This document shows positions 51,472 to 59,728 of a stretch of 64,000 nt of DNA, in pieces. Position numbers and translations under genes: made by a program. The notes beneath the pieces were generated by a model. The model saw only the letters and a program-made list of their open reading frames with translations. It made no database searches and had not been told where the DNA came from. Positions within the stretch are counted from its first letter, which is position 1. Each line of letters begins with the position of its first letter. Source of the DNA: Corallococcus caeni (lineage in GTDB: Bacteria; Myxococcota; Myxococcia; Myxococcales; Myxococcaceae); the NCBI RefSeq assembly GCF_036245865.1, contig NZ_BTTW01000012.1, positions 186,001-250,000 of the forward strand. Reading direction: 5' to 3'.

Positions 51472-51559
51472 TTCCGTGGACTCCCCGGCCCACCTGTCGG
51501 GCCCGGGACGCTTGCTAGAACTCCCCGGACGCGATGTCGAGCGGTAGAGTGGGGGCAAC

Positions 51560-52702
51560 GTGTCCGCTGCCGCCGAGAATCCCCCGCCGGCCTCCCTGAC
51601 CCCGAGGCTCGAACAAATCCTCCAGTCGCTGCCCGACCGCGCCTTCGCGGCGCGGCTGCGCGCGGTGTATCTCGCCGCGGCCCAGGCCATCTCCCGGCTG
51701 AGCGACCTGGACCTGGTGAAGTACGAGACGCCCGTCGTCGACGCCAGCCCCGACCTGTCGCTCTGGGAGGAGATGGCGCCCGTCATCCGCGACACGGTGA
51801 TGGACGTCAACGCGCTGCTCAACGTCATCCGGGAGCAGTTCCCCGGCGCGCCCCAGGCGTCCGTGTCCAGCAAGGGCCCCGGGGACGTGCCCGGCATGCT
51901 CCAGGAGGGCATGGCGAAACTGGCCCAGAGCATCACCCAGCTGGGCGAGGCCATGCGCAACCCGTCCGTGGTGAGCGACCGCTGGCAGCTGCTGGCGGAA
52001 ATCCAACGTTTCCGGTCCGAATACCGCGAACAGATGAGCCAGCTCGTCTTCGAGTCCGCGAGCACCTTCGGCGAGGTGTCGCGCGCCCAGGTGGTGCCCG
52101 GCTACGAGGCGGAGGTGAAGGCGGCCGTCACCGTGCGCGCCATCACGTCCGACCTGTCGCGCATCGTCGCGGCGCGGCTCAACAAGGTGCGTGACGCGAA
52201 GCCGGAGGAGGTGCTGTGGAACGCGCAGCAGCTCCAGACGGAGCTGGACGCCTTCGGCCGCACCGCCGCGTACCGGAACCTGCGCGCGCAGGACAAGCGC
52301 CACATCGTCGAGGCCCGCGCGGAGATCGGCGCGCTCGCGCTCGAGTCCGCCCCGGAGCAGGGACGGCTGCTGGCGGTGACGGAAGGCCTGGACGCGCTGG
52401 TGCGGAGCCTTTCCGCGGTGAACCAGCGCCAGCTGCTCGTCCTCCACGACCGCGAGGTGTGGGCCGCGTGCGGCGTGCGCCTGGAGCGCGCGCTGTCCCA
52501 GTCGAAGAAGGACCCGGTCGCGTCCGCCAAGGCGCTGGCGGAGGCCGCGGCCAGCGCGCAGTCGCTCTATGGCCGGGACGCGACCATGGACGCGTTCCTG
52601 CGCAAGGCGCGCAAGCTGAAGCTCGCCACGCTCACGGGGCCGGAGCTGCTCTCCACCATCGAGTCCTTCCAGGCCCAGCTCGCGCAACTGGACGTGATGT
52701 GA
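51560..52702 (+). CDS. hypothetical helical protein, first gene of a coupled operon
   Basis: A 380 aa soluble protein, almost all helical by composition (Ala/Leu/Arg/Glu/Gln), without signal peptide or membrane helix. I do not recognise the family. It contains a distinctive ASPDLSLWEEMAPVIRDTVMDVNALLNVIREQFPG segment (seen as LWEEMAPVIRDTVMDVN) near residues 65-95 and several heptad-like stretches. Its stop overlaps the start of the HAD gene (GTGA), which in turn overlaps the methyltransferase gene, so its product is probably needed in step with them. GTG 51560 start. Confidence 0.75.
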   Translation: MSAAAENPPPASLTPRLEQILQSLPDRAFAARLRAVYLAAAQAISRLSDLDLVKYETPVVDASPDLSLWEEMAPVIRDTVMDVNALLNVIREQFPGAPQASVSSKGPGDVPGMLQEGMAKLAQSITQLGEAMRNPSVVSDRWQLLAEIQRFRSEYREQMSQLVFESASTFGEVSRAQVVPGYEAEVKAAVTVRAITSDLSRIVAARLNKVRDAKPEEVLWNAQQLQTELDAFGRTAAYRNLRAQDKRHIVEARAEIGALALESAPEQGRLLAVTEGLDALVRSLSAVNQRQLLVLHDREVWAACGVRLERALSQSKKDPVASAKALAEAAASAQSLYGRDATMDAFLRKARKLKLATLTGPELLSTIESFQAQLAQLDVM

Positions 52703-53538
52703 CGACCGTCAGAGCGAAGGTCGCGGAGCCGCGCCCCCTGCGGCAGGCGGACCTGTCCGGCGTGCAGGGCGTCTTCACCGATGTGGACGGCACGCTGACG
52801 ACGGGCCACAAGCTGCGCAGCCAGACGGTGCGCGCCCTGGAGCAGCTGTCCGCGTCCGGCCTGCGCGTGGTGCTGGTGAGCGGCCGGCCGGCGGGCTGGG
52901 GCGAGGCGTGGGCCCGGCAGCTCCCCGTGGACGGCGTCGTCGTTGAGAACGGCGGGCTGTTCTTCCTCAAGGACGTCAGGGGGAAGCTGCGCAAGGTGTA
53001 CCTGGAGCCGCCGGCCCAGCGGGTGGCGAACCGCCAGCGCCTGGAGAAGGAGGTCCAGCGCGTGCTCGCCCAGGTGCCCGGCGCGCGCCTGTCCGTGGAC
53101 AGCCGCTACACGGAAGTGGACCTCGCCGTGGATTACAACGAGGAGGCCCGGCTGGGCGACGCGGGCGCGTCCCGCATCGAGTCGCTGCTCCAGGCGCGGG
53201 GCGTGACGGCGGTGCGTTCGTCCGTCCACGTCAACTGCTGGCTGGGCCGCTTCGACAAGCTCTCCGCGTCGCGGCGTTTCGCCAGGGTGGCGTGGGGCGA
53301 GAAGCTGGAGCCCGCGGACGGCCGGTACGTCTATGCGGGGGATTCTTTCAACGACGCTCCGATGTTCCAGGCGTTCAAGCTGGGCGTGGGCGTGGCCAAC
53401 GTGCGCGCGGTGCTGGACCGCATCGATGCGCCGCCGGCCTTCATCACCCGGGCGCCCGAGGGGCGGGGCTTCGAGGAGCTGGCGCGTGCCCTCCTCGCCC
53501 GCCGCCGGACGGTCCGCAGTCGAGGAGTTTCAACGTGA
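52699..53538 (+). CDS. HAD-superfamily phosphatase (Cof/SPP-like)
   Basis: A 279 aa HAD hydrolase. Motif I is VFTDVDGTL (nucleophile and acid Asp), motif II is VLVSGRPAGW, and motif IV is VYAGDSFNDAPMF. A type IIB-like cap lies between about residues 90 and 190. Such enzymes remove phosphate from sugar phosphates or nucleotides; relatives include sucrose-phosphate and mannosyl-3-phosphoglycerate phosphatases. The precise substrate cannot be told. The gene overlaps both neighbours by 4 bases. Confidence 0.87.
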   Translation: MTTVRAKVAEPRPLRQADLSGVQGVFTDVDGTLTTGHKLRSQTVRALEQLSASGLRVVLVSGRPAGWGEAWARQLPVDGVVVENGGLFFLKDVRGKLRKVYLEPPAQRVANRQRLEKEVQRVLAQVPGARLSVDSRYTEVDLAVDYNEEARLGDAGASRIESLLQARGVTAVRSSVHVNCWLGRFDKLSASRRFARVAWGEKLEPADGRYVYAGDSFNDAPMFQAFKLGVGVANVRAVLDRIDAPPAFITRAPEGRGFEELARALLARRRTVRSRGVST

Positions 53539-54731
53539 ATGTCGTGAAGCTGGAGCTGGCCCGGGGCCTGGGGCGTCACCTGCGCGCGGGGCACCCGTGG
53601 GTGTTCCGCAAGGCCCTGGAGCACATGCCGCGCATCCCCGCCGGCAGCGTGGTGGACCTGACGGAGAACGGGAAGTTCGTCGCGCGCGGGTACTATGACC
53701 CGCACTCGGCCATCGCTGTCCGCGTGCTCACGCGCGACTCGCGCGAGACGGTGGACTCGCGCTTCATCACCCAGCGCGTGCAGCGCGCCCTGGCCGCGCG
53801 CACGGCGCTCATCGACCTGAAGGACACGGACAGCTACCGCCTCATCCACGGCGAGGGCGACGGCCTGCCCGGCGTCGTGGTGGACCTGTACGCGGGCTGG
53901 GCGGTGATGAAGCTGTACTCCGCGGGCCTCACCCCCTACCGCCCCCTCATCGTGGAGGCGCTGAAGGCGGGCGTCCCGGGCCTCAAGGGCATCCTCGGCC
54001 GTGACGAGGTGGGGCGCGACGACGTGGAGGAGGACGACGGGCGCGGCAGCGGGAAGATGCTGTGGGGCGAGGAGGCCCCGGAGCTCATCCCCATCCGCGA
54101 GCGCGGCGCCATCTTCCTGGTGGACGCGTGGAAGGGGCAGAAGACGGGGTTCTTCCTGGATCAGCGGGAGAACCGCCACCTCATCCGCCGGCTGGGGCAG
54201 GGGAGGGACGTGCTCAACTGCTTCAGCTTCAGCGGCGGCTTCTCCGTGAACGCGGCGCTGGGCGGCGCCAACAGCGTCTTCTCCGTGGATCAGGATCCGG
54301 AGGCCATCGCCCTGGCGCGGGAGAACTTCACCCGCAACGGGCTGCCGGCGGCGAAGCACGACTTCCTGGCGGCGGACGTGTTCGCGCTCATCCAGTCGTT
54401 CAAGGAGGAGGGGCGCACGTTCGACCTCATCATCCTGGACCCGCCCGCCTTCGCGAAGAGCCAGCGCGCGGTGGAGGCGGCCGTGGACGGTTATGCGTCG
54501 CTCAACCGGCAGGCCCTGGCGCTCTTGCGTCCCGGCGGCCTGCTGGCCACCGCGTCGTGCTCCGCGCGCGTGACGGGGGACATGTTCATGGGCGCCGTGC
54601 GCGAGGCAGGCTTCAAGGCCGGCGTGGACCTGGCGCTGGTGGAGGAGCGCTACCAGCCGCCGGACCACCCCGTGCGCCTGCAGTTCCCGGAAGGGAAGTA
54701 CCTCAAGTTCTACGTGATGCAGTCCGTGTAG
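53535..54731 (+). CDS. rlmI: RlmI-like 23S rRNA (cytosine) methyltransferase
   Basis: A 398 aa protein: N-terminal PUA domain (about 5-75; GRHLRAGHPWVFRKAL), a central EEHEE-like domain and a C-terminal class I SAM methyltransferase. Motifs are KTGFFLDQRENR, LNCFSFSGGFSVNAALGGA (SAM), VDQDPEAIALARENF, LIILDPPAFAKSQ and the Cys-containing ATASCSARV. This order fits RlmI (m5C in 23S rRNA). The central domain carries an acidic insert (DDVEEDDGRGSGK). GTG 53535 overlaps the upstream stop (GTGA). Confidence 0.88.
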   Translation: MNVVKLELARGLGRHLRAGHPWVFRKALEHMPRIPAGSVVDLTENGKFVARGYYDPHSAIAVRVLTRDSRETVDSRFITQRVQRALAARTALIDLKDTDSYRLIHGEGDGLPGVVVDLYAGWAVMKLYSAGLTPYRPLIVEALKAGVPGLKGILGRDEVGRDDVEEDDGRGSGKMLWGEEAPELIPIRERGAIFLVDAWKGQKTGFFLDQRENRHLIRRLGQGRDVLNCFSFSGGFSVNAALGGANSVFSVDQDPEAIALARENFTRNGLPAAKHDFLAADVFALIQSFKEEGRTFDLIILDPPAFAKSQRAVEAAVDGYASLNRQALALLRPGGLLATASCSARVTGDMFMGAVREAGFKAGVDLALVEERYQPPDHPVRLQFPEGKYLKFYVMQSV

Positions 54732-54749
54732 CGGACCGCCCGGAGCCGG

Positions 54750-54773
54750 GGCGCGCCTGTCATGAGGCGCGCC
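54750..54773 (+). terminator. hairpin between convergent genes
   Basis: GGCGCGCCT / AGGCGCGCC is a perfect 9-bp inverted repeat with a GTCATG loop, 18 bases after the rlmI stop and 22 bases before the stop of the converging gene. No T-run follows. It probably limits read-through from both sides. Confidence 0.55.
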
Positions 54774-54795
54774 TCCAGGGGACAACGGGGGCCGC

Positions 54796-55302
54796 TCAGG
54801 TGCCGAAGACCTTGTGGGCCACGCGGTCCAGCACGTCCTTGCCCCAGACGACGCTGGCCTTGCCCAGCCGGTCCAGGTCGCGGGTGAACTCGCGGCCGTC
54901 CGGCACGACTTCGTAGGTGCGGGTCAGGAAGAGGCTGCCGCTGCCGGGCTCGAAGTCGACGTTGCCGCCGCCGGTGTCCGTGCCCTCTTCCTGCTGCTGC
55001 CGGAAGCCCTCGATGATGCCGGGCTTGGGCGGTTCACGGAACCGGTAGATGAGCGCGCTGCACTTGAGCGCGGGCGGGGACTCGACGTGCTCGAAGGCGT
55101 ACTGGCCCTCGCCGTTGAGCATGCCGCCCAGTCCCTGTTCGTTGAGGCCTTCGCTGACGCCGGCGCCCTGGGACTGGAGGTACCACTTCACCAGCTGCCG
55201 GGCCGCGTCGCGCGTCATCGGTCCGCCCGCGGGCGGCGCCGGACGCGCCATGCCCATGGTGGACAGGAGCCACTGCAGCTTGCTGGTAAAGGAGCTGATC
55301 AC
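54796..55302 (-). CDS. small protein, paralogue of the upstream gene (secretion-chaperone-like)
   Basis: A 168 aa soluble protein. It is a clear paralogue of the preceding gene product: both contain the block ALKCSALIYRFR, then a PGxIxGFR segment, TDxGGGxVD and LFLxRTY, followed by a helix with W-G-x-x-V. Size, mixed alpha/beta pattern and tandem arrangement recall CesT-type secretion chaperones, but there is no proof. GTG 55302 overlaps the stop of the upstream paralogue (GTGA). No signal peptide. Confidence 0.72.
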   Translation of the reverse strand: MISSFTSKLQWLLSTMGMARPAPPAGGPMTRDAARQLVKWYLQSQGAGVSEGLNEQGLGGMLNGEGQYAFEHVESPPALKCSALIYRFREPPKPGIIEGFRQQQEEGTDTGGGNVDFEPGSGSLFLTRTYEVVPDGREFTRDLDRLGKASVVWGKDVLDRVAHKVFGT

Positions 55303-55739
55303 TTCGCGGGGATGACGCGGTCCGCGACGCGGTTGAACACTTCGTCGCCCCACACGAGGCTGGCTTCCACGAGCCGGTCGACGTCTTCCTTGAACTGCTG
55401 CTCCGACGGCACCACGCCGTACGTGCGGCTCAGGAAGAGGGACTTGTTCTCGGTCTCGTAGTCCACCTTGCCGCCGCCGGCGTCCGTGCCCTTCTTCTCT
55501 TCGTCACGGAAGCCGTCGATGACGCCCGGCCGGGGCGCGTCGCGGAAGCGGTAGATGAGGGCGCTGCACTTCAGCGCCCCCGAGTCCTTCACATGCTCGA
55601 AGTAGACCTGCGCGTCGCCAAGCGCGGCGCCGCCAAATCCCTTCGCGTTCAGCCCGGAGGCCTGCGCATCGCCTCCGTGGGCCCGGATGAATGACTGCAC
55701 CAGTCGCTGGGCTTCTTCGAGCGTCATACGTGCAGTCAT
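55299..55739 (-). CDS. small protein, first of a tandem paralogous pair (secretion-chaperone-like)
   Basis: A 146 aa soluble protein. It starts with an amphipathic helix (LEEAQRLVQSFIRAHGG), then YFEHVKDSGALKCSALIYRFRD, an acidic loop (DEEKKGTDAGGG) and a helical end (DVDRLVEASLVWGDEVFNRVADR). The arrangement resembles CesT/Tir chaperones, which bind type III secretion effectors; this is inference from fold pattern and size only. It lies 24 bases downstream of the lipase-like gene, its likely partner, and is coupled to its paralogue. ATG 55739 (or 55727) start. Confidence 0.72.
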   Translation of the reverse strand: MTARMTLEEAQRLVQSFIRAHGGDAQASGLNAKGFGGAALGDAQVYFEHVKDSGALKCSALIYRFRDAPRPGVIDGFRDEEKKGTDAGGGKVDYETENKSLFLSRTYGVVPSEQQFKEDVDRLVEASLVWGDEVFNRVADRVIPAK

Positions 55740-55763
55740 ACCAGTCCGGACCCGGGATGAGAA

Positions 55764-56702
55764 CTAGCCGGCGCGGGCCTGGTCGAACGGGACGCGCTGG
55801 TTGAGGTACGTGTCGTTGATGTTGTGCGCGCCCGAGAAGATGCTCTTCTCGGAGAAGTAGCGGATCTTCGCGTCCTTGCCCGCGTGCTTGAGCAGGTCCA
55901 GGGGGCCCTTGCCGCTGGTGCCCAGACCGAAGAGGCCCGGCACGGGGTCCTTGTCGTTGACGTAGTGGACGTACTTGGGGCCGTCCGGGTAGGTCGCCGC
56001 CGCGGCGCCGAAGGTCTCCACGGAGACCTTGCCCAGCTTCTCCTGCACCTGCGCGGGGGACATCCCGTCTTCGATGCGCAGCCGCTTGGCCACGTCGTTC
56101 AGCGCGCGGCTGGTGATGAGGCCACCCTGGCTGTGCGCCATCAGGTGCACGTCACGGCCGGCCTTCAGCTCGGTGTAGAGCGAGTCCGCCAGCGTGTCCA
56201 CGGCCGGGTTCTTGCCCTTGTCCAGCTTGTCCGTCACGCACTGGCCCAGGTCCTTGAAGAAGCCCTCGGTGGAGTTGTGGATGCCGATGGTCTTCTGGCC
56301 CGTCTTGTCCGCGATGGCCTGCATCGTGGTCTCCTGGCCCGCCTTGTCCGTCATCATCCCGTTCACGTAGATGATGGTGCCGGGGCTCTTCACGCCGCCC
56401 TTGGGCTCGTAGGCCGGGATCTGGCTCAGCGGGGTGCTCGCGTCGAACGCCTGGCCGCCCTTGCCCATGATCTTGCCGTCATAGGCCTTGTCCTTCGCAC
56501 CCGCCGGGGCGGTGAACACGGCCGCGGGGGCCGCGGTGCGCACCGCGCTGTTCGTCGCCTTCGCGTCGAAGCCGTCCTTCACGGTGTTGGCCGGCTTCGC
56601 CGTCGCGGGGGCGACCGGCTTGGCCGTGGGGGCCGTGTTGGTCGTCCCCGTCGTGGTGGTGCGCGCGATGTTGTTGTTGGAGGTGCGCCCGATGGTTCCC
56701 AT
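55764..56702 (-). CDS. lipase-like alpha/beta hydrolase with disordered N-terminus, possible secreted effector
   Basis: A 312 aa protein. The first about 95 residues are low-complexity Thr/Asn/Ala/Pro (NNNIARTTTTGTTNTAPTAKP) with no Sec signal peptide. A lipase-type domain (about 105-305) follows: TIIYVNGMMTDKAG, the Ser elbow HLMAHSQGGLITSRAL (GxSxG variant AHSQG) and a late HNIND containing a candidate catalytic His. The disordered N-terminus and the two chaperone-like genes directly downstream (24-base gap) are consistent with an effector exported by a dedicated system. AGGAG precedes ATG 56702. A palindromic site lies upstream. Confidence 0.72.
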   Translation of the reverse strand: MGTIGRTSNNNIARTTTTGTTNTAPTAKPVAPATAKPANTVKDGFDAKATNSAVRTAAPAAVFTAPAGAKDKAYDGKIMGKGGQAFDASTPLSQIPAYEPKGGVKSPGTIIYVNGMMTDKAGQETTMQAIADKTGQKTIGIHNSTEGFFKDLGQCVTDKLDKGKNPAVDTLADSLYTELKAGRDVHLMAHSQGGLITSRALNDVAKRLRIEDGMSPAQVQEKLGKVSVETFGAAAATYPDGPKYVHYVNDKDPVPGLFGLGTSGKGPLDLLKHAGKDAKIRYFSEKSIFSGAHNINDTYLNQRVPFDQARAG

Positions 56703-56807
56703 GGCTTGAGGCTCCTGCGGATTTTTGAAGGGGGAAGGGAAAGCTTGTTGCGTTGATCCATTCTCACCCGAAGCGCCGAAAAGTTGCGAGCAGGTCACGG
56801 AATGTGT

Positions 56808-56824
56808 GCAACGCGCTGCGTTGC
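56808..56824. promoter_or_regulatory. operator-like perfect palindrome GCAACGC-N3-GCGTTGC
   Basis: A perfect 7-bp inverted repeat with a 3-base spacer lies in the 169-base region between the divergent lipase-like gene (start 56702, minus) and the hydrolase-fold gene (start 56872, plus). The half-site core GTTGCG recurs close by on the same side (near 56745 and 56784). Symmetry, spacing and position suggest a dimeric regulator controlling one or both genes. Confidence 0.5.
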
Positions 56825-56871
56825 GCGCGTCTGGCCAGGGTGGGGCGGGAGGGGGCGGTTAAGGTGGGGGC

Positions 56872-57507
56872 ATGGTCCAGAAAGGTCAGTTCCTGGAGCG
56901 CTCCACGCTCATCCCGGTGGGTTCGGACGGAGCGGTGATGGAGGGCACGGTGCACCGGGGGCAGAGGTCGCCGCCGCTGCTCATCCTCCCGCCCCGGCCG
57001 GAGGAGGGGGGCGGGATGGATCACGTCGTGGCGGCGGAGCTGGCCTTCGCGGTGGCGCGGGCGGGCTTTCCCACCCTGCGCTTCAACCACCGGGGCGTGG
57101 GGGCCAGCCAGGGCGTCCGGGGCACCGGCGGGGCGCTGGTGGAGGACGCGGAGGCCGCGATGCGGGTGGCGCTGGAGAACGCGGGCACGTCCGCGCTCGC
57201 GGTGGCGTCGCTGCACGGTGGGGCCCGGGTGGCGCTGGCGCTCCAGGAGCGGCACCCGGCGGTGGGCGGACTGTGTCTGGTGGCGCCGGATGTGGATCCG
57301 CTGTCGCTCGTGCGACTGTCATGTCCGCTGCTGGTGATTGTGGGGGCGGAGGACACCCGGGTGCCCCGGGCGGCGCTGGCCGCCGCTGTCGCCGAGGCCG
57401 GGGGGGATTTAGAGGTCATCGACGATGCCGGGGCGACCTTCCATCGCAACCTTCCCCAGGTGGGCCGGGCGGCGGCGGCGTGGCTCCAGCGGCTGGCGGG
57501 CGGGTAG
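56872..57507 (+). CDS. alpha/beta hydrolase-fold protein, nucleophile apparently lost
   Basis: A 211 aa protein of the small alpha/beta hydrolase (LYS/ABHD-like, DUF1100/YitV-type) fold: PPLLILPPRPEEGGGMDH, LRFNHRGVGASQG (conserved in this group), the elbow region and VIVGAEDTRVP. At the elbow the normal G-x-S-x-G-G reads A-S-L-H-G-G, placing Leu where the Ser should be, so catalysis is doubtful; the His in ATFHRNLP is kept. It is divergent from the lipase-like gene and shares its palindrome. ATG 56872. Confidence 0.8.
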   Translation: MVQKGQFLERSTLIPVGSDGAVMEGTVHRGQRSPPLLILPPRPEEGGGMDHVVAAELAFAVARAGFPTLRFNHRGVGASQGVRGTGGALVEDAEAAMRVALENAGTSALAVASLHGGARVALALQERHPAVGGLCLVAPDVDPLSLVRLSCPLLVIVGAEDTRVPRAALAAAVAEAGGDLEVIDDAGATFHRNLPQVGRAAAAWLQRLAGG

Positions 57508-57665
57508 GGCGGGGGCGTGCAAACCGTTGGACTTCTTCACGTTTCTTCATCCCCGGCGCCTTGCACGGCCGGCCGGGGGGCGGACAGACTGGAAGTGCAG
57601 ACCCAATCGTCCCGCCGTGCGTTCGTAGTGGGTCTTCGAGGCGTCTTCGTTCAAGGAGTGTCCCG

Positions 57666-59483
57666 ATGCGGATGAGGCGATGGAACGTGGTTCTCGCGGC
57701 GCTGGCCCTGTCGGCCTCGGCGTGTGCTTCCGCGTCGCGGGAGCCGGAGGCCCCGGCCGGGCAGGACCTGGCGGCCGCGGAGGCGGAGGTGGCCCAGGCG
57801 GTGGCGCAGGGCTCGGATGACGTGGTGTCCGGCGCCATCGTGGTGGACTTCAAGGACGGCACCACGAAGGAACAGTTCGACGCCTGGGAGCAGGCGTGGG
57901 GCGTGGACCTGGAGTTCAACTCCCTGGAAGGCCCCGAGACGGGCGTCACGCTGGCGGTGGGCGTGGACGACGTGGAGGACGTGCTCCAGCGCATCCGCCA
58001 GAACCCGGCGGTGGAGTCCGCCGAGCCGCTGATGCAGGTGCGCACCAGCTACACGCCGAACGACCCCCAGTACGAAGCCCAGTGGAACCTCCGGATGATC
58101 GACATGCCGAAGGCCTGGGACGGCAACCGGGGCAAGGGCGTGGTGGTGGCGGTCATCGACACGGGCATCGCCTACGAGGACCACGACGATTTCAAGCAGG
58201 TGCCGGACCTGAAGGGCGTGTCGTTCGTGAAGGGCTATGACTTCGTCAACGACGACGAGCACGCCAACGACGACCACGGCCACGGCACGCACGTGGCGGG
58301 CACCATCGCGCAGGCCACCAACAACGGCGAGGGCGTGGCGGGCGTGGCGTTCGACGCGACGCTGATGCCGCTCAAGGTGCTGAACCACTTCGGCAGCGGC
58401 ACCTCCGCGGACATCGCGGACGCCATCCGCTTCGCGGCGGACCACGACGCGAAGGTCATCAACATGTCGCTGGGCGGGGGCCTGTACTCGCAGGTCATGG
58501 CCAGCGCGGTGGACTACGCGCGCAAGAAGGGCGTCACCGTGGTGGCCGCGGCGGGCAACACCGGGCGCGGCCGGGTGGAGTTCCCCGCGGCGTACCCGGG
58601 CGCGGTGGCGGTGAGCGCGGTGGGCCCGTCCGGCACGCGCGCGCCGTACTCGTCCTACGGCAAGGAGCTGGACATCGCGGCGCCCGGTGGCGACAAGCGC
58701 CAGGGCGACTCCGGCGGCATCCTGCAGAACACCATCGACCCGCGCGACCCGTCGCGCTCCGTCTACGCCTGGTACCAGGGCACCAGCATGGCCGCCCCGC
58801 ACGTGGCCGCCGTCGCCGCCATGCTCTACGGCGCGGGCGCCACCACGCCGGACGAGGTGGAGCAGGCGCTCTACGCCGGCGCGAAGGTGGCGGAGAACCA
58901 GGCCTGGTCGGAGGAGTACGGCCACGGCGTCCTCAACGCCAGCGCGTCGCTGCAGGCCTTCAACAAGGGCGCCTCTCCCCACTGGCAGCCGCTGGCCTGG
59001 GCCGCGGCGCTGCTCGCGCTGGTGCTGCTCACGCTGCGCGGCCGCGAGCGTCCGGGCTACCTCAACGTGTTCTTCCGTCCGGCGTTCCTCGTGCCGCTGG
59101 TCCTCTCCACGGTGGGCTTCTTCTTCCTGCGCACCTGGTTCGCGGGCGCGGCGGGCGCGGCACAGGATGTGGTGAGCGTGGCGTCGCTGCCCATCCCGGA
59201 CTGGCAGCGCATCATCTTCGGCCGCGGCACGGTGAACCCGCTGTTCTACAGCGCGCTCATCCCGCTGGGGCTGTCGCTGCTGGCCATCCCGTGGCGGGGC
59301 TTCCGGCCGGCGGTGGGCGGCCTGGCGTTGGGCTTCGCGGGCTTCCTGGCCTACGCGGCGTGGGCGGGCGCTCCGGCGCTGGCGTGGATGCCCTTCACCT
59401 TCCTGGCGAAGCCGTGGCTGGGCTTCAACACGGTGGTGTGCCTCGTCATCGCTCGCGCGATGCTCAAGCGGGAGGACGCGTGA
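57666..59483 (+). CDS. membrane-anchored subtilisin-like serine protease (S8)
   Basis: A 605 aa protein. A lipoprotein signal (lipobox SASAC, Cys about 20) is followed by an inhibitor-I9-like propeptide (about 45-125) and a subtilase domain (about 135-430) with all three catalytic residues: Asp in VAVIDTGIAYEDH, His in DHGHGTHVAGTIA and Ser in GTSMAAPHVAAVAAM. After it come about five hydrophobic helices (about 445-600), an unusual C-terminal membrane domain for a subtilase. It is probably an envelope protease. AAGGAG lies before ATG 57666. The stop overlaps the DUF5818 gene start. Confidence 0.92.
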   Translation: MRMRRWNVVLAALALSASACASASREPEAPAGQDLAAAEAEVAQAVAQGSDDVVSGAIVVDFKDGTTKEQFDAWEQAWGVDLEFNSLEGPETGVTLAVGVDDVEDVLQRIRQNPAVESAEPLMQVRTSYTPNDPQYEAQWNLRMIDMPKAWDGNRGKGVVVAVIDTGIAYEDHDDFKQVPDLKGVSFVKGYDFVNDDEHANDDHGHGTHVAGTIAQATNNGEGVAGVAFDATLMPLKVLNHFGSGTSADIADAIRFAADHDAKVINMSLGGGLYSQVMASAVDYARKKGVTVVAAAGNTGRGRVEFPAAYPGAVAVSAVGPSGTRAPYSSYGKELDIAAPGGDKRQGDSGGILQNTIDPRDPSRSVYAWYQGTSMAAPHVAAVAAMLYGAGATTPDEVEQALYAGAKVAENQAWSEEYGHGVLNASASLQAFNKGASPHWQPLAWAAALLALVLLTLRGRERPGYLNVFFRPAFLVPLVLSTVGFFFLRTWFAGAAGAAQDVVSVASLPIPDWQRIIFGRGTVNPLFYSALIPLGLSLLAIPWRGFRPAVGGLALGFAGFLAYAAWAGAPALAWMPFTFLAKPWLGFNTVVCLVIARAMLKREDA

Positions 59484-59695
59484 AGCTCTCCGGCACGGTG
59501 CAGTACCAGGACCTGGAGGGCGGCGTGTGGGTCCTCAAGGCCGACGACGGCCGGACGTACCAGCTGGCGGGCGGCGACCGGAAGATCAAGAAGGACGGTC
59601 AGCGCATCTCCGCCGAGGGCGACATCCAGCGCGACACCCTCACCGCCGCCATGGTGGGGCCGGTGTTCCACGTCACCTCGTACAAGGCGGACTGA
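59480..59695 (+). CDS. DUF5818 small protein
   Basis: A 71 aa all-beta protein (MKLSGTVQYQDLEGGVWVLK, GRTYQLAGGDRKIKKDGQRI). It resembles DUF5818/OB-fold small proteins. GTG 59480 overlaps the subtilase stop (GTGA), so the two are coupled and the small protein may assist or modulate the protease; nothing further is known. No signal peptide. Confidence 0.75.
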   Translation: MKLSGTVQYQDLEGGVWVLKADDGRTYQLAGGDRKIKKDGQRISAEGDIQRDTLTAAMVGPVFHVTSYKAD

Positions 59696-59696
59696 G

Positions 59697-59719
59697 GGGG
59701 CGCCCGGGGTGAGCGCCCC
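59697..59719 (+). terminator. hairpin between convergent genes
   Basis: GGGGCGC / GCGCCCC forms a 7-bp stem with a 9-base loop in the 33-base gap between the DUF5818 stop and the stop of the converging aminotransferase gene. It has no T-run, so termination is only probable. Confidence 0.45.
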
Positions 59720-59728
59720 GCGAGGGCC

